A stretch of 64,000 nt of DNA. It comes from Perca fluviatilis. Taxonomy: Eukaryota; Chordata; Actinopteri; Perciformes; Percidae. Positions 44,181 through 58,745 of this stretch are shown here, in pieces. Position numbers and translations under genes: made by a program. The stretch is taken from contig NC_053128.1 in assembly GCF_010015445.1 (NCBI RefSeq), positions 10,825,840 to 10,889,839 on the forward strand, read 5' to 3'. The notes beneath the pieces are model-generated. The model did not search any database. It worked only from the letters and a program-made list of their open reading frames with translations, and had not been told where the DNA came from. Each line of letters starts with the position of its first letter. The first letter of the stretch is position 1.

Positions 44181-44206
44181 GAAGAAGATGGATGGATATA
44201 CTATGA

Positions 44207-44305
44207 AAACTTTAATGCATACTTTAACTTTTGTATAACTTATGACATTTTTATGACCTACTATAAAATGTATTTTTGTGATACTTTTTATAACATACTA
44301 TAAAA
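44207..44305 (-). repeat. Degenerate satellite, inverted arm, up to the strand-switch point
   Basis: TTTATAACATACTATA in reverse orientation directly meets AAAAAGTCATAGTATAGC in forward orientation at about 44303-44310. Confidence 0.6.
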
Positions 44306-47112
44306 AGTCATAGTATAGCATGTCGATAAAGTCATGGTATATTCTGTCAAAGAAGACATAGTGTAGTATGTTGAAAAAAGAGTCATTGTATTGCATGTCG
44401 AAAAAGTGATAAAAAGTCATAGAATAGTATGTCGAAACACTTGATAAAAGAATCATAGTAGCCTATAGTATGTCGAAAAATTGATAAAAAACGCATGATA
44501 TAGTATGTCGAAAAAAGTAAAAGTATGGTATGTCGAAAAAAGAGTCATAGTATAGCATGTCGAAAAAAGTGATAAAAAGTCATAGTATAGTATGTCGAAA
44601 ACAGTCATAGTATAGTATGTCGAAAACAGTCATAGTATAGCATGTCGAAAAGAGTCATAGTATAGCATGTCGAAAACATGTAAAACAGTCATAGTATAGT
44701 ATGTCAAACAGTCATAGTATAGTATGTCGAAAACAGTCATAGTATAGTATGTCAAAAAGTCATAGTATAGCATGTCGGAAAAAGTGATAAAACAGTCATA
44801 GTATAGTATGTCGAAAAAATTGATAAAAAGTCATAGTATAGTATGTCGAAAACAGTCATAGTATAGTATGTCGAAAACACTAATAGTATAGTATGTCAAA
44901 CAGTCATAGTATAGTATGTCGAAAAAAGTGATAAAAAGTCATAGTATAGTATGTCAAACAGTCATAGTATAGTATGTCGAAAACAGTCATAGTATAGCAT
45001 GTCAAAGAGTCATAGTATAGCATGTCGAAAACAGTGATAAAACAGTCATAGTATAGTATGTCAAACAGTCATAGTATAGTATGTCGAAAACAGTCATAGT
45101 ATAGTATGTCAAAAAGTCATAGTATAGCATGTCGGAAAAAGTGATAAAACAGTCATAGTATAGTATGTCGAAAAAATTGATAAAAAGTCATAGTATAGTA
45201 TGTTGAAAACAGTAATAGTATAGTATGTCAAACAGTCATAGTATAGCATGTCGAAAAAAGTGATAAAACAGTCATAGTATAATATGTCGAAAACACTAAT
45301 AGTAGAGTATGTCAAACAGTCATAGTATAACATGTCGGAAAAAGTGATAAAAAGTCATAGTATATATGGTAAAACAGTCATAGTATGGACGTCAAATAGT
45401 CATAGTATAGCATGTCGAAAAAATTTATAAAAAGTCATAGTATAGTATGTCGAAAACAGTCATAGTATAGTATGTCAAACAGTCATAGTATAGTATGTCG
45501 AAAAAAGTGATAAAACAGTCATAGGATAGTATGTCGAAAACAGTCATAGTATAGTATGTCAAACAGTCATAGTATAGTATGTCAAACAGTCATAGTATAG
45601 CATGTCGAAAAAAGTGATAAAACAGTCATAGTATAGTATGTCAAACAGTCATAGTATAGCATGTCGGAAAAAGTGATAAAACAGTCATAGTATAGTATGT
45701 CGAAAACAGTCATAGTATGTCGAAAACAGTCATAGTATAGTATGTCGAAAACAGTCATAGTATAGTATGTCAAACAGTCATAGTATAGTATGTCCAAAAA
45801 AGTGATAAAACAGTCATAGTATAGTTATGAAAGAATTGATAAAAAGTCATAGTATATTATGTCAAAAACAGTCATAGTATAGCATGTCAAACAGCCATAG
45901 TATAGTATGTCAAACAGTCATAGTATAGCATGTCCAAAAAGTGATAAAACACTAATAGTATAGTATGTCAAACAGTCATAGTATAGCATGTCCAAAAAGT
46001 GATAAAACAGTAATAGTATAGTATGTCAAACAGTCATAGTATAGCATGTACAAAAAAGTGATAAAACAGTCATAGTATAGCATGTCGAAAAAGTGATAAA
46101 ACAGTCATAGTATAGTATGTCGAAAAAATTTATAAAAAGTCATAGTATAGTATGTCGAAAACAGTCATAGTATAGTATGTCAAACAGTCATAGTATAGCA
46201 TGTCAAAAAAGTGATAAAACAGTCATAGTATAGTATGTCGAAAACAGTCATAGTATAGTATGTCAAACAGTCATAGTATAGTATGTTGAAAAAATTGATA
46301 AAAAGTCATAGTATAGTATGTCAAACAGTCACAGTTTAGCATGTGCAAAAAGAGATGAAACAGTCATAGTATAGTATAGTGTGTCAAAAACAGTCAAAGG
46401 ATAGTATGTCAAACAGTACATAGTATAGTATGTAAAGAAACAGTCATAGTATAGTATGTCAAACAGTCATAGTATATTATGTCAAAACAGTCATAGTATA
46501 GTATGTCAAACAGTCATAGCATAGCATGTCCAAAAAGTGATAAAACAGTCATAGTATAGTATGTCGAAAAAATTGATAAAAAGTCATAGTATAGTATGTC
46601 GAAACAGTCATAGTATAGCATGTTGAAAACAGTCATAGTATAGCATGTCAAACAGTCATAGTATAGTATGTTGAAAAAAATTGATAAAAATTCATAGTAT
46701 AGTATGTCGAAAACAGTCATAGTATAGTATGTCAAACAGTCATAGTATAGTATGTCAAACAGTCATAGTATAGTATGTCAAAATAAGTGAGAACAAGTCA
46801 TAGTATAGTATGTCGAAAACAGTCATAGTATAGCATGTCCAAAAAGTGATAAAACAGTCATAGTAAATTATGTCAAACAGTCACAGTATAGCATGTCGAA
46901 AAAAGTGATAAAACAGTCATAGTATAGTATGTCGAAAAATTGATAAAAAGTCATAGTATAGTATGTCAAACAGTCATAGTATAGCATGTCCAAAAAGTGA
47001 TAAAACAGTCATAGTATAGTATGTCAAACAGTCATAGTATAGTATGTCAAACAGTCATAGTATAGTATGTCAAACAGTCATAGTATAGTATGTCAAAAAA
47101 AGTGATAAAAAT

Positions 47113-47218
47113 GTCGATAAGATTCAAAACCCCAACCAGTGATTGAACCAGGGTCTGAGTTTGCAGTGCCTACTTGCAGGTTACATTTAGAGTAACACTA
47201 ACCTCTAAGCCACCATAC
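47113..47218 (-). repeat. tRNA-like block 1 in satellite
   Basis: On the minus strand TGGTGGCTTAGAGGTTAGTG (box A-like) and CCTGGTTCAATCACTGG (box B-like), about 50 bp apart. Flanked by satellite units on both sides. Other full copies are at 50070-50175, 52271-52376, 54846-54950, 56858-56969, 58642-58745, 60839-60947, 61965-62069 and 63507-63616. Confidence 0.7.
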
Positions 47219-50069
47219 CTCACAGTATAGTATACATCGAAAGAGACTTAGTGTAGTATGTCGAAAAAAGTGATTACAAAGTCATAGTATAGTATGTCGA
47301 AAACAGTCATAGTATAGTATGTGCAAAAAAGTGATAAAACAGTCATAGTATAGTATGCCAAACAGTCATAGTATAGCATGTCGAAAAACGTGATAAAACA
47401 GTCATAGTATAGTATGTCAAACAGTCATAGTATAGCATGTCGAAAAAAGTGATAAAAAGTCATAGTATAGTATGTCGAAAACAGTCATAGTATAGTACGT
47501 CAAACAGTCATAGTATAGCATGTCAAAAAAAGTGATAAAAAAGTCTTAGTATAGTATGTCGAAAACAGTCATAGTATAGAATGTCGAAAAAAGTGATAAA
47601 ACAGTCATAGTATAGTATGTCGAAAAAAGTGATAAAACAGTCATAGTATAGTATGTCAAACAGTCATAGTATAGCATGTCGAAAAAAGTGATAAAAACAG
47701 TCATAGTATAGTATGTCGAAAACAGTCATAGTATGTCGAAAACAGTCATAGTATAGTATGTCGAAAACAGTCATAGTATAGTATGTCAAACAGTCATAGT
47801 ATAGTATGTCCAAAAAAGTGATAAAACAGTCATAGTATAGTATGTCGAAAGAATTGATTAAAATTCATAGTATAGTATGTCAAAAACAGTCACAGTATAG
47901 TATGTCAAACAGTCATAGTATAGCATGTCGAAAACAGTCATAGTATAGTATGTCAACCAGTCATAGAATAGTATGTCAAACAGTCATATTATAACATGTC
48001 GAAAAAAGTGATAAAAAGTCATAGTATAGTATGTCGAAAACAGTCATAGTATAGTACGTCAAATAGTCATAGTATAGCATGTCAAAAAAGTGATAAAAAG
48101 TCATAGTATAGTATGCCGGAAAACAGTCATAGTATAGTATGTCAAACAGTCATAGTATAGAATGTCCGAAAAAAGTGATAAAACAGTCATAGTATAGTAT
48201 GTCGAAAACAGTCATAGTATGTCGACACAGTCATAGTATAGTATGTCGAAAACAGTCATAATATAGTATGTCAAACAGTCATAGTATAGTATGTCCAAAA
48301 AAGTGATAAAACAGTCATAGTATGGTATGTCGAAAACAGTCATAGTATAGTACGTCAAATAGTCATAGTATAGCATGTCAAAAAAGTGATAAAAAGTCAT
48401 AGTATAGTATGTCGAAAACAGTCATAGTATAGTATGTCAAACAGTCATAGTATAGAATGTCGAAAAAAGTGATAAAACAGTCATAGTATAGTATGTCGAA
48501 AACAGTCATAGTATGTCGAAAACAGTCATAGTATAGTATGTCGAAAACAGTCATAGTATAGTATGTCAAACAGTCATAGTATAGTATGTCCAAAAAAGTG
48601 ATAAAACAGTCATAGTATAGTATGTCAAACAGTCATAGTATAGCATGTCGAAAAAAGTGATAAAACAGTCATAGTATATGGTATGTCGAAAACAGTCATA
48701 GTATGTCGAAAACAGTCATAGTATAGTATGTCGAAAACAGTCATAGTATAGTATGTCAAACAGTCATAGTATAGTATGTCCAAAAAAGTGATAAAACAGT
48801 CATAGTATAGTATGTCGAAAGAATTGATTAAAAGTCATAGTATATTATGTCAAAAACAGTCATAGTATAGCATGTCAAACAGCCATAGTATAGTATGTCA
48901 AACAGTCATAGTATAGCATGTCCAAAAAAGTGATAAAACACTAATAGTATAGTATGTCAAACAGTCATAGTATAGCATGTCCAAAAAAGTGATAAAACAC
49001 TAATAGTATAGTATGTCAAACAGTCATAGTATAGCATGTCAAAAAAATTTATAAAAAGTCATAGTATAGCATGTCGAAAAAAGTGATAAAACAGTCATAG
49101 TATAGTATGTCAAAAAAAGTGATAGTATAGTATGTCAAACAGTCATAGTATAGCATGTCAAAAAAGTGATAAAACAGTCATAGTATAGTATGTCGAAAAC
49201 AGTCATAGTATAGTATGTCAAACAGTCATATTATAGTGTGTTGAAAAAATTGATAAAAAGTCATAGTATAGTATGTCAAACAGTCACAGTATAGCATGTC
49301 CAAAAAAGAGATGAAACAGTCATAGTATAGTATGTCAAAAACAGTCAAAGGATAGTATGTCAAACAGTCATAGTATAGTATGTCAAAAACAGTCATAGTA
49401 TAGTATGTCAAACAGTCATAGTATATTATGTCAAAACAGTCATAGTATAGTATGTCAAACAGTCATAGCATAGCATGTCCAAAAAAGTGATAAAACAGTC
49501 ATAGTATAGTATGTCCAAAAAAATTGATAAAAAGTCATAGTATAGTATGTCGAAAACAGTCATAGTATAGCATGTTGAAAACAGTCATGGTATAGCATGT
49601 CAAACAGTCATAGTATAGTATGTTGAAAAAATTGATAAAAATTCATAGTATAGTATGCTGAAAAAAGTCATAGTATATCATGTCAAACAGTCATAGTATA
49701 GTATGTCAAACAGTCATAGTATAGTATGTCAAAATAAGTGATGAACAAGTCATAGTATAGTATGTCGAAAACAGTCATAGTATAGCATGTCCAAAAAAGT
49801 GATAAAACAGTCATAGTAAATTATGTCAAACAGTCACAGTATAGCATGTCGAAAACAGTGATAAAACAGTCATAGTATAGTATGTCGAAAAAATTGATAA
49901 AAGTCATAGTATAGTATGTCAAACAGTCATAGTATAAGCGTGTCCAAAAAAGAGATGAAACAGTCATAGTATAGTATGTCAAACAGTCATAGTATAGTAT
50001 GTCGAAAACAGTCATAGTATAGTATGTCAAACAGTCATAGTATAGTATGTCAAAAAAAGTGATAAAAAT

Positions 50070-50175
50070 GTAGATAAGATTCAAAGCCCCAACCAGTGAT
50101 TGAACCAGGGTCTGAGTTTGCAGTGCCTACTTGCAGGTTACATTTAGAGTAACACTAACCTCTAAGCCACCATAC
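50070..50175 (-). repeat. tRNA-like block 2
   Basis: Same block; directly joined to AGTCATAGTATAGTCTGCTG on its right, a junction shared with the blocks at 52271, 58642, 60839 and 61965. Confidence 0.7.
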
Positions 50176-52270
50176 AGTCATAGTATAGTCTGCTGAAAAA
50201 TGTCATAGGATATCATGTCAAACAGTCATAGTATAGTATGTCAAAATAAGTGATGAACAAGTCATAGTATAGTATGTCGAAAAAATTGATAAAAAGTCAT
50301 AGTATAGTATGTCAAACAGTCATAGTATAGTATGTCGAAAAAATTGATAAAAAGTCATAGTATAGTATGTCAAACAGTCACAGTTTAGTATGTCCAAAAA
50401 GAGATGAAACAGTCATAGTATAGTATGTCAAACAGTCATAGTATAGTATGTCGAAAAAGTGATAAAAAAGTCATAGTATAGTATGCCGAAAACAGTCATA
50501 GTATAGTATGTCAAACAGTCATAGTATAGTATGTCGAAAACAGTCATAGTATAGTATGTCGAAAACAGTCATAGTATAGTATGTCCAAAAAGTGATAAAA
50601 CAGTCATAGTATAGTATGTCCAAAAAGTGATAAAACAGTCATAGTATAGTATGTCCAAAAAAGAGATGAAACAGTCATAGTATAGTATGTCAAAAACGGT
50701 CAAAAGGATAGTATGTCAAACAGTCATAGTATAGTATGTAAAAAACTGTCATAGTATAGTATGTCAAAAAGTCATAGTATATTAGGTCAAAACAGTCATA
50801 GTATAGTATGTCAAACAGTCATAGCATAGCATGTCCAAAAAAGTGATAAAACAGTCATAGTATAGTATGTCGAAAAAATTGATAAAAAGTCATAGTATAG
50901 TATGTAGAAACAGTCATAGTATAGCATGTTGAAAACAGTCATAGTATAGCATGTCAAACAGTCATAGTATAGTTTGTCGAAAAAATTGATAAAAAGTCAT
51001 AGTATAGCATGTTGAAAAGTAATAGTATAGCATGTCGAAAAAAGTGATAGAACAGTCATAGTACAGTATGTCGAAAAATTGCTAAAAAGTCATAGTATAG
51101 TATGTCAAACAGTCATAGTATAGCATGTCCAAAAAAGTGATAAAACACTAATAGTATAGTATGTCAAACAGTCATAGTATAGCATGTCCAAAAAAGTGAT
51201 AAAACACTAATAGTATAGTATGTCAAACAGTCATAGTATAGCATGTCAAAAAAATTTATAAAAAGTCATAGTATAGCATGTCGAAAAAAGTGATAAAACA
51301 GTCATAGTATAGTATGTCAAAAAAAGTGATAGTATAGTATGTCAAACAGTCATAGTATAGTATGTCAAACAGTCATAGTATAGCATGTCAAAAAAGTGAT
51401 AAAACAGTCATAGTATAGTATGTCGAAAACAGTCATAGTATAGTATGTCAAACAGTCATATTATAGTGTGTTGAAAAAATTGATAAAAAGTCATAGTATA
51501 GTATGTCAAACAGTCACAGTATAGCATGTCCAAAAAAGAGATGAAACAGTCATAGTATAGTATGTCAAAAACAGTCAAATGATAGTATGTCAAACAGTCA
51601 TAGTATAGTATGTCAAACAGTCATAGTATATTATGTCAAAACAGTCATAGTATAGTATGTCAAACAGTCATAGCATAGCATGTCCAAAAAAGTGATAAAA
51701 CAGTCATAGCATAGTATGTCGAAAAAATTGATAAAAAGTCATAGTATAGTATGTCGAAAACAGTCATAGTATAGCATGTTGAAAACAGTCATAGTATAGC
51801 ATGTCAAACAGTCATAGTATAGTATGTTGAAAAAATTGATAAAAATTCATAGTATAGTATGTCGAAAACAGTCATAGTATAGTATGTCAAACAGTCATAG
51901 TATAGTATGCAAACAGTCATAGTATAGTATGTCAAAATAAGTGATGAACAAGTCATAGTATAGTATGTCGAAAACAGTCATAGTATAGCATGTCCAAAAA
52001 AGTGATAAAACAGTCATAGTAAATTATGTCAAACAGTCACAGTATAGCATGTCGAAAACAGTGATAAAACAGTCATAGTATAGTATGTCGAAAAAATTGA
52101 TAAAAAGTCATAGTATAGTATGTCAAACAGTCATAGTATAGCATGTCCAAAAAAGAGATGAAACAGTCATAGTATAGTATGTCAAACAGTCATAGTATAG
52201 TATGTCAAACAGTCATAGTATAGTATGTCAAACAGTCATAGTATAGTATGTCAAAAAAAGTGATAAAAAT

Positions 52271-52376
52271 GTAGATAAGATTCAAAGCCCCAACCAGTGA
52301 TTGAACCAGGGTCTGAGTTTGCAGTGCCTACTTGCAGGTTACATTTAGAGTAACACTAACCTCTAAGCCACCATAC
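52271..52376 (-). repeat. tRNA-like block 3
   Basis: About 2,201 bp from the block at 50070, with matching flanks on both sides. Confidence 0.7.
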
Positions 52377-54845
52377 AGTCATAGTATAGTCTGCTGAAAA
52401 ATGTCATAGGATATCATGTCAAACAGTCATAGTATAGTATGTCAAAATAAGTGATGAACAAGTCATAGTATAGTATGTCTAAAAAATTGATAAAAAGTCA
52501 TAGTATAGTATGTCAAAAAAGTGATAAAACAGTCATAGTATAGTATGTCGAAAAAAATTATAAAAAGTCGTAGTATAGTATGTCAAACAGTCACAGTATA
52601 GCATGTCCAAAAAAGAGATGAAACAGTCATAGTATAGTATGTCAAACAGTCATAGTATAGTATGTCGAAAACAGTCATAGTATAGTATGTCGAAAACAGT
52701 CATAGTATAGTATGTCAAACAGTCATAGTATAGTATGTCGAAAACAGTCATAGTATAGTATGTCGAAAACAGTCATAGTATAGTATGTCGAAAAAAGTGA
52801 TAAAACAGTCATAGTATAGTATGTCAAAAAAGTGATAAAACAGTCATAGTATAGTATGTCCAAAAGAGATAAAAATGTCATAGTATAGTATGTCAAAAAC
52901 AGTCAAAGGATAGTATGTCAAACAGTCATAGTATAGTATGTCAAAAACAGTCATAGTATAGTATGTCAAAAAGTCATAGTATATTAGGTCAAACAGTCAT
53001 AGTATAGTATGTCAAACAGTCATAGTATAGTATGTCCAAAAAGTGATAAAACAGTCATAGTATAGTATGTCGAAAGAATTGATTAAAAGTCATAGTATAG
53101 TATGTCAAAAACAGTCACAGTATAGTATGTCAATCAGTCATAGTATAGCATGTCGAAAAAGTGATAAAACAGTCATAGTATAGTATGTCGAAAACAGTCA
53201 TAGTATAGTATGTCAAACAGTCATATTATAGTATGTTGAAAAAATTGATAAAAAGTCATAGTATAGTATGTCAAACAGTCACAGTATAGCATGTCCAAAA
53301 AAGAGATGAAACAGTCATAGTATAGTATTTCAAAAACAGTCAAAGGATAGTATGTCAAACAGTCATAGTATAGTATGTCAAAAACAGTCATAGTATAGTA
53401 TGTCAAACAGTCATAGTATATTATGTCAAAACAGTCATAGTATAGTATGTCAAACAGTCATAGCATAGCATGTCCAAAAAAGTGATAAAACAGTCATAGT
53501 ATAGTATGTCGAAAAAATTGATAAAAAGTCATAGTATAGTATGTCGAAAACAGTCATAGTATAGCATGTTGAAAACAGTCATAGTATAGCATGTCAAACA
53601 GTCATAGTATAGTATGTCAAAAAAATTGATAAAAAGTCATAGTATAGTATGTCGAAAAAATTGATAAAAAGTCATAGTATAGTATGTTGAAAACAGTCAT
53701 AGTATAGCATGTCAAAAAGTAATAGTATAGCATGTCGAAAACAGTGATAAAACAGTCATAGTATAGTATGTGGAAAAAAGGGATAAAACAGTCATAGTAT
53801 AGTATGTCGAAAAATTTATGAAAAGTCGGTAGTATAGTATGTCGAAAACAGTCATATTATAGTATGTCAAACAGTCATAGTATAGTATGTCAAAAAAGTG
53901 ATAAAACAGTCATAATATAGTATGTCGAAAAGAGTCTATTAAGCGTCACAGTTATAGTATTGCGAAAAATTGATAAAAAGTCATAGTATAGTATGTTAAA
54001 AACAGTCATAGTATAGTATGTCAAAAACAGTCATAGTATAGCATGTTGAAAAAATTGATAAAAAGTCATAGTATAGTATGTCAAACAGTGATAGTATTGT
54101 CGAAAAAAGTGATAAAACAGTAATAGTATAGTATGTTGAAAACAGTCATAGTATAGCAAGTCCAAAAAGTGATAAAACAGTCATAGTATAGCATGTCGAA
54201 AAAATTGATAAAAAGTCATAGTATAGCATGTTGAAAACAGTCATAGTATAGTATGTCGAAAAAAGTGATAAAACAGTAATAGTATAGTATGTTGAAAACA
54301 GTCGTAGTATAGTATGTCAAACAGTCACAGTATAGTATGTCGAAAAATGTGATAAAACAGTCATAGTATAGTATGTTGAAAAAAATTATAAAAAGTCGTA
54401 GTATAGTATGTCAAACAGTCACAGTATAGCATGTCGAAAACAGTCATAGTATAGCATGTCAAACAGTCATAGTATGTACGCGAAAACAGTCATAGTATAG
54501 CATGTCGAAAAAAGTGATAAAAAAGTCATAGTATAGTATGTCGAAAACAGTCATAGTATAGTATGTCGAAAACAGTCATAGTATAGTATGTTGAAGAAAT
54601 TGATGAAAAGTCATCGTATAGTATGTCAAAAAAGTGATAAAACAGTCATAGTATAGTATGTCGAAAAAATTTATAAAATGTCATAGTATAGTATGTCAAA
54701 CAGTCACAGTATAGCATGTCCAAAAAAGTGATAAAACAGTCATAGTATAGTATGTCAAACAGTCATAGTATAGTATGTCAAACAGTCATAGTATAGTATG
54801 TCAAACAGTCATAGTATAGTATGTCAAAAAAAGTGATAAAATATG

Positions 54846-54950
54846 TCGATAAGATTCAAAAACCCCAACCAGTGATTGAACCAGGGTCTGAGTTTGCAGT
54901 GCCTACTTGCAGGTTACATTTAGAGTAACACTAACCTCTAAGCCACCATA
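54846..54950 (-). repeat. tRNA-like block 4
   Basis: Right flank CCTCACAGTATAGTATACAT is the same as block 1, so blocks 1 and 4 form one subclass. Confidence 0.7.
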
Positions 54951-55397
54951 CCTCACAGTATAGTATACATCGAAAGAGACTTAGTGTAGTATGTCGGAAA
55001 AGTGATTACAAAGTCATAGTATAGCATGTCAAACAGTCATAGTATAGCATGTCCAAAAAGTGATAAAACAGTCATAGTATAGTATGTGCGAAAGAATTGA
55101 TTAAAAGTCATAGTATAGTATGTCAAACAGTCATACTATAGCATGTCGAAAGCCAGTGTATAGTATGTCAACCAGTCATAGTATAGTATGTCAACCAGTC
55201 ATAGTATAGTATGTCAAACAGTCATAGTATAGTAAGTCGAAGAATTGATTAAAAGTTATAGTATAGTATGTCAAACACAGTCATAGTATAGTATGCCAAA
55301 CAGTCATAGTATAGCATGTCGAAAAAAGTGATAAAACAGTCATAGTATAGTATGTCAAACAGTCATAGTATAGCATATCAAAAAAGTGATTAAAATG

Positions 55398-55455
55398 TCG
55401 ATAAGATTCGAAGCCCCAGCCCATACTGGTGATTGAACCAGGATCTGAGTTTGTA
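55398..55455 (-). repeat. Half tRNA-like block (box B half only)
   Basis: Contains the box B side (GTGATTGAACCAGGATCTGA on +) and ends at GAGTTTGTAGTATAG. Similar half blocks at 56498-56558, 57029-57093 and 63675-63737 share the breakpoint. Confidence 0.65.
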
Positions 55456-56857
55456 GTATAGTATGTCTAAAACAGTCATAGTATAGTATGTCAAACAGTC
55501 ATAATATAGTATGTAAAACAGTCATAGTATAGCATGTCCAAAAAAGAGATAAAACAGTCATAGTATAGTATGTCGAAACAATTGATAAAAAGTCATAGTA
55601 TAGTATGTCAAACAGTCATAGTATAGTATGTCGAAACAATTGATAAAAAGTCATAGTATAGTATGTCAACCAGTCATAGTATAGTATGTCAAACAGTCAT
55701 AGTATAGCATGTCAAGAAAAGTGATAAAACAGTCATAGTATAGTATGTCAAAACAGTCATAGTATAGTATGTCAAACATTCATAGTATAGCGTATGCGAA
55801 AAAAGTGATAAAACAGTCATAGTATAGTATGTCGAAAACAGTAATAGTATGGTATGTCAAACAGTCATAGCATAGCATGTCGGAAACAGTCATAGTATTG
55901 TATGCCGAAAACAGTCATAGTATGAATATGCGCGGAAACAGTCATAGTATAGTATGTCAAACAGTCATAGTATAGTATGTCCAAAAAAGTGATAAAACAG
56001 TCATAGTATGGTATGTCGGAAAGAATTGATTAAAACTCATAGTATAGCATGTCGAAAACAGTCATAGTATAGTACGTCAACCAGTCATAGTATAGTATGT
56101 CAAACAGTCATAGTAAAGTATGTCAAACAGTCATAGTATAGTATGTGCAAAAAGTGATAAAACAGTCATGGTATAGTATGTCGAAAGAATTGATTAAAAG
56201 TCATAGTATAGTATGTCAAAAACAGTCATAGTATAGTATGCCAAACAGTCATAGTATAGCATGTCGAAAAAAAAGTGATAAAACAGTCATAGTATAGTAT
56301 GTCGAAAACAGTCATAGTATAGCATGTCCAAAAAGTGATAAAACAGTCATAGTATAGTATGTCAAACAGTCATGATATAGCATGTCGAAAACAGTCATAG
56401 TATAATATGTCAAACAGTCATAGTATAGTATGTCAACCAGTCATAGTATAGTATGTCAAACAGTCATAGTATAGCATGTCAATAAAAGTGATAAAAATGT
56501 CAATAACATTCAAAGTCCCAGCCCAGACTGGTGATTGAACAAGGGTCTGAGTTTGTAGTATAGTATGTCGAAAACAGTCGTAGTATAGTATGTCAAACAG
56601 TCATAGTATAGTATGTCGAAACAATTGATAAAAAGTCATAGTATAGTATGTCAAATAGTCATAGTATAGTATGTCAAACAGTCATAGTATAGTATGTCCA
56701 AAAGTGATAAAACAGTCATAGAATAGTATGTCGAAAAAATTGATTAAAAGTCATAGTATAGTATGTCAAAAACAGTCATAGTATAGCATGTAGAAAACAG
56801 TCATAGTATAGTATGTCAAACAGTCATAGTATAGTATGTCAAAAAAAGTGATAAAAA

Positions 56858-56969
56858 TGTCGATAAGATTCAAAGTCCCAGCCCATACTTGTGATTTAAC
56901 CAGGATCTGAGTTTGCAGTACCTACTTGCTGGTTCCATTTAGAGTAACACTAACCTCTAAGCCACCATA
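56858..56969 (-). repeat. tRNA-like block 5, variant
   Basis: Variant with CCCATACTTGTGATTTAACC on +, giving a changed box B; followed by GAAAGAGACTTAGTGTAG and a half block. Repeated at 63507. Confidence 0.7.
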
Positions 56970-58641
56970 CCCCATAGTATAGTATATTGAAAGAGACTTA
57001 GTGTAGTATGTCAAAAAACTGATAAAAATGTCGATAATATTCAAAGTCCCAGCCCATACTGGTGATGGAACCAGGATCTGAGTTTGTAGTATAGTATGTC
57101 GAAAACAGTCATAGTATAGTATGTCAAACAGTCATAGTATTGTATGTCAAACAGTCATAATATAGCATGTCGAAACAGTCATAGTATAGTATGTCAACCA
57201 GTCATAGTATAGCATGTCCAAAAAGTGATAAAACACTAATAGTATAGTATGTCAAACAGTCATAGTATAGTATTTCAAAAACAGTCATAGTATAGTATGT
57301 CAAACAGTCATAGTATAGTATGTCAAAAAAGTGATAAAACAGTCATAGTATAGTATGTCGAAGAATTGATTAAAAGTCATAGTATATTATGTCAAAACAG
57401 TCATAGTATAGCATGTCAAACAGCCATAGTATAGTATGTCAAACAGTCATAGTATAGCATGTCCAAAAAAGTGATAAAACACTAATAGTATGGTATGTCA
57501 AACAGTCATAGTATAGCATGTCCCAAAAAGTGATAAAACACTAATAGTATAGTATGTCAAACAGTCATAGGTATAGCATGTCAAAAAATTTATAAAAAGT
57601 CATAGTATAGCATGTAGAAAAAGTGATAAAACAGTCATAGTATAGTATGTCAAAAAAGTGATAAAACAGTCATAGTATAGGATGTCGAAAACAGTGATAG
57701 TATAGTATGTCAAACAGTCCTAGTATAGCATTGTAAAAAAGTGATAAAACAGTCATAGTATGGTATGTCGAAAACAGTCATAGTATAGTATGTCAAACAG
57801 TCATATTATAGTATGTTGAAAAAATTGATAAAAAGTCATAGTATAGTATGTCAAACAGTCACAGTTTAGCATGTCCAAAAAAAGAGATGAAACAGTCATA
57901 GTATAGTATGTCAAAAACAGTCAAAGGATAGTATGTCAAACAGTCATAGTATAGTATGTCAAAAACAGTCATAGTATAGTATGTCAAACAGTCATAGTAT
58001 ATTATGTCAAAACAGTCATAGTATAGTATGTCAAACAGTCATAGCATAGCATGTCAAAAAAGTGATAAAACAGTCATAGTATAGTATGTCAGAAAAATTG
58101 ATAAAAAGTCATAGTATAGTATGTCGAAAACAGTATAGTATAGCATGTTGAAAACAGTCATAGTATAGCATGTCAAACAGTCATAGTATAGTATTGTTGA
58201 AAAAAATTGATAAAAATTCATAGTATGGTATGTGAAAACAGTCATAGTATAGTATGTCAAACAGTCATAGTATAGTATGTCAAACAGTCATAGTATAGGT
58301 ATGTCAAAATAAGTGATGAACAAGTCATAGTATAGTATGTCGAAAACAGTCATAGTATAGCATGTCAAAAAAGTGATAAAACAGTCATAGTAAATTGTGT
58401 CAAACAGTCACAGTATAGCATGTCGAAAACAGTGATAAAACAGTCATAGTATAGTATGTCGAAAAAATTGATAAAAAGTCATAGTATAGTATGTCAAACA
58501 GTCATAGTATAGCGTGTCCAATAAAGAGATGGAAACAGTCATAGTATAGTATGTCAAACAGTCATAGTATAGTATGTCAAACAGTCATAGTATAGTATGT
58601 CAAACAGTCATAGTATAGTATGTCAAAGAAAGTGATAAAAA

Positions 58642-58745
58642 TGTCGATAAGATTCAAACCCAACCAGTGATTGAACCAGGGTCTGAGTTTGCAGTGCCTA
58701 CTTGCAGGTTACATTTAGAGTAACACTAACCTCTAAGCCACCATA
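58642..58745 (-). repeat. tRNA-like block 6
   Basis: Same subclass as blocks 2 and 3; the next copy is about 2.2 kb to the right. Confidence 0.68.

Larger units (their letters stand above)
42407..44196 (+). mobile_element. 5'-truncated RTE-like LINE with 10-bp TSD, inserted in satellite
   Basis: Flanked by exact TATACTATGA at 42397-42406 and 44197-44206, which is satellite sequence. 3' end GATAAGCGGAAGAAGATGG, then a short ATGG repeat, the usual tail of RTE-like fish LINEs. Contains a nested inverted-repeat element at 42876-43433. Confidence 0.88.

Noticed and set aside
47113..47218. True tRNA gene on the minus strand
   Set aside because: Box spacing is too long and I cannot fold a full acceptor stem by eye. 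It is tRNA-like at best, hence listed as a repeat block.
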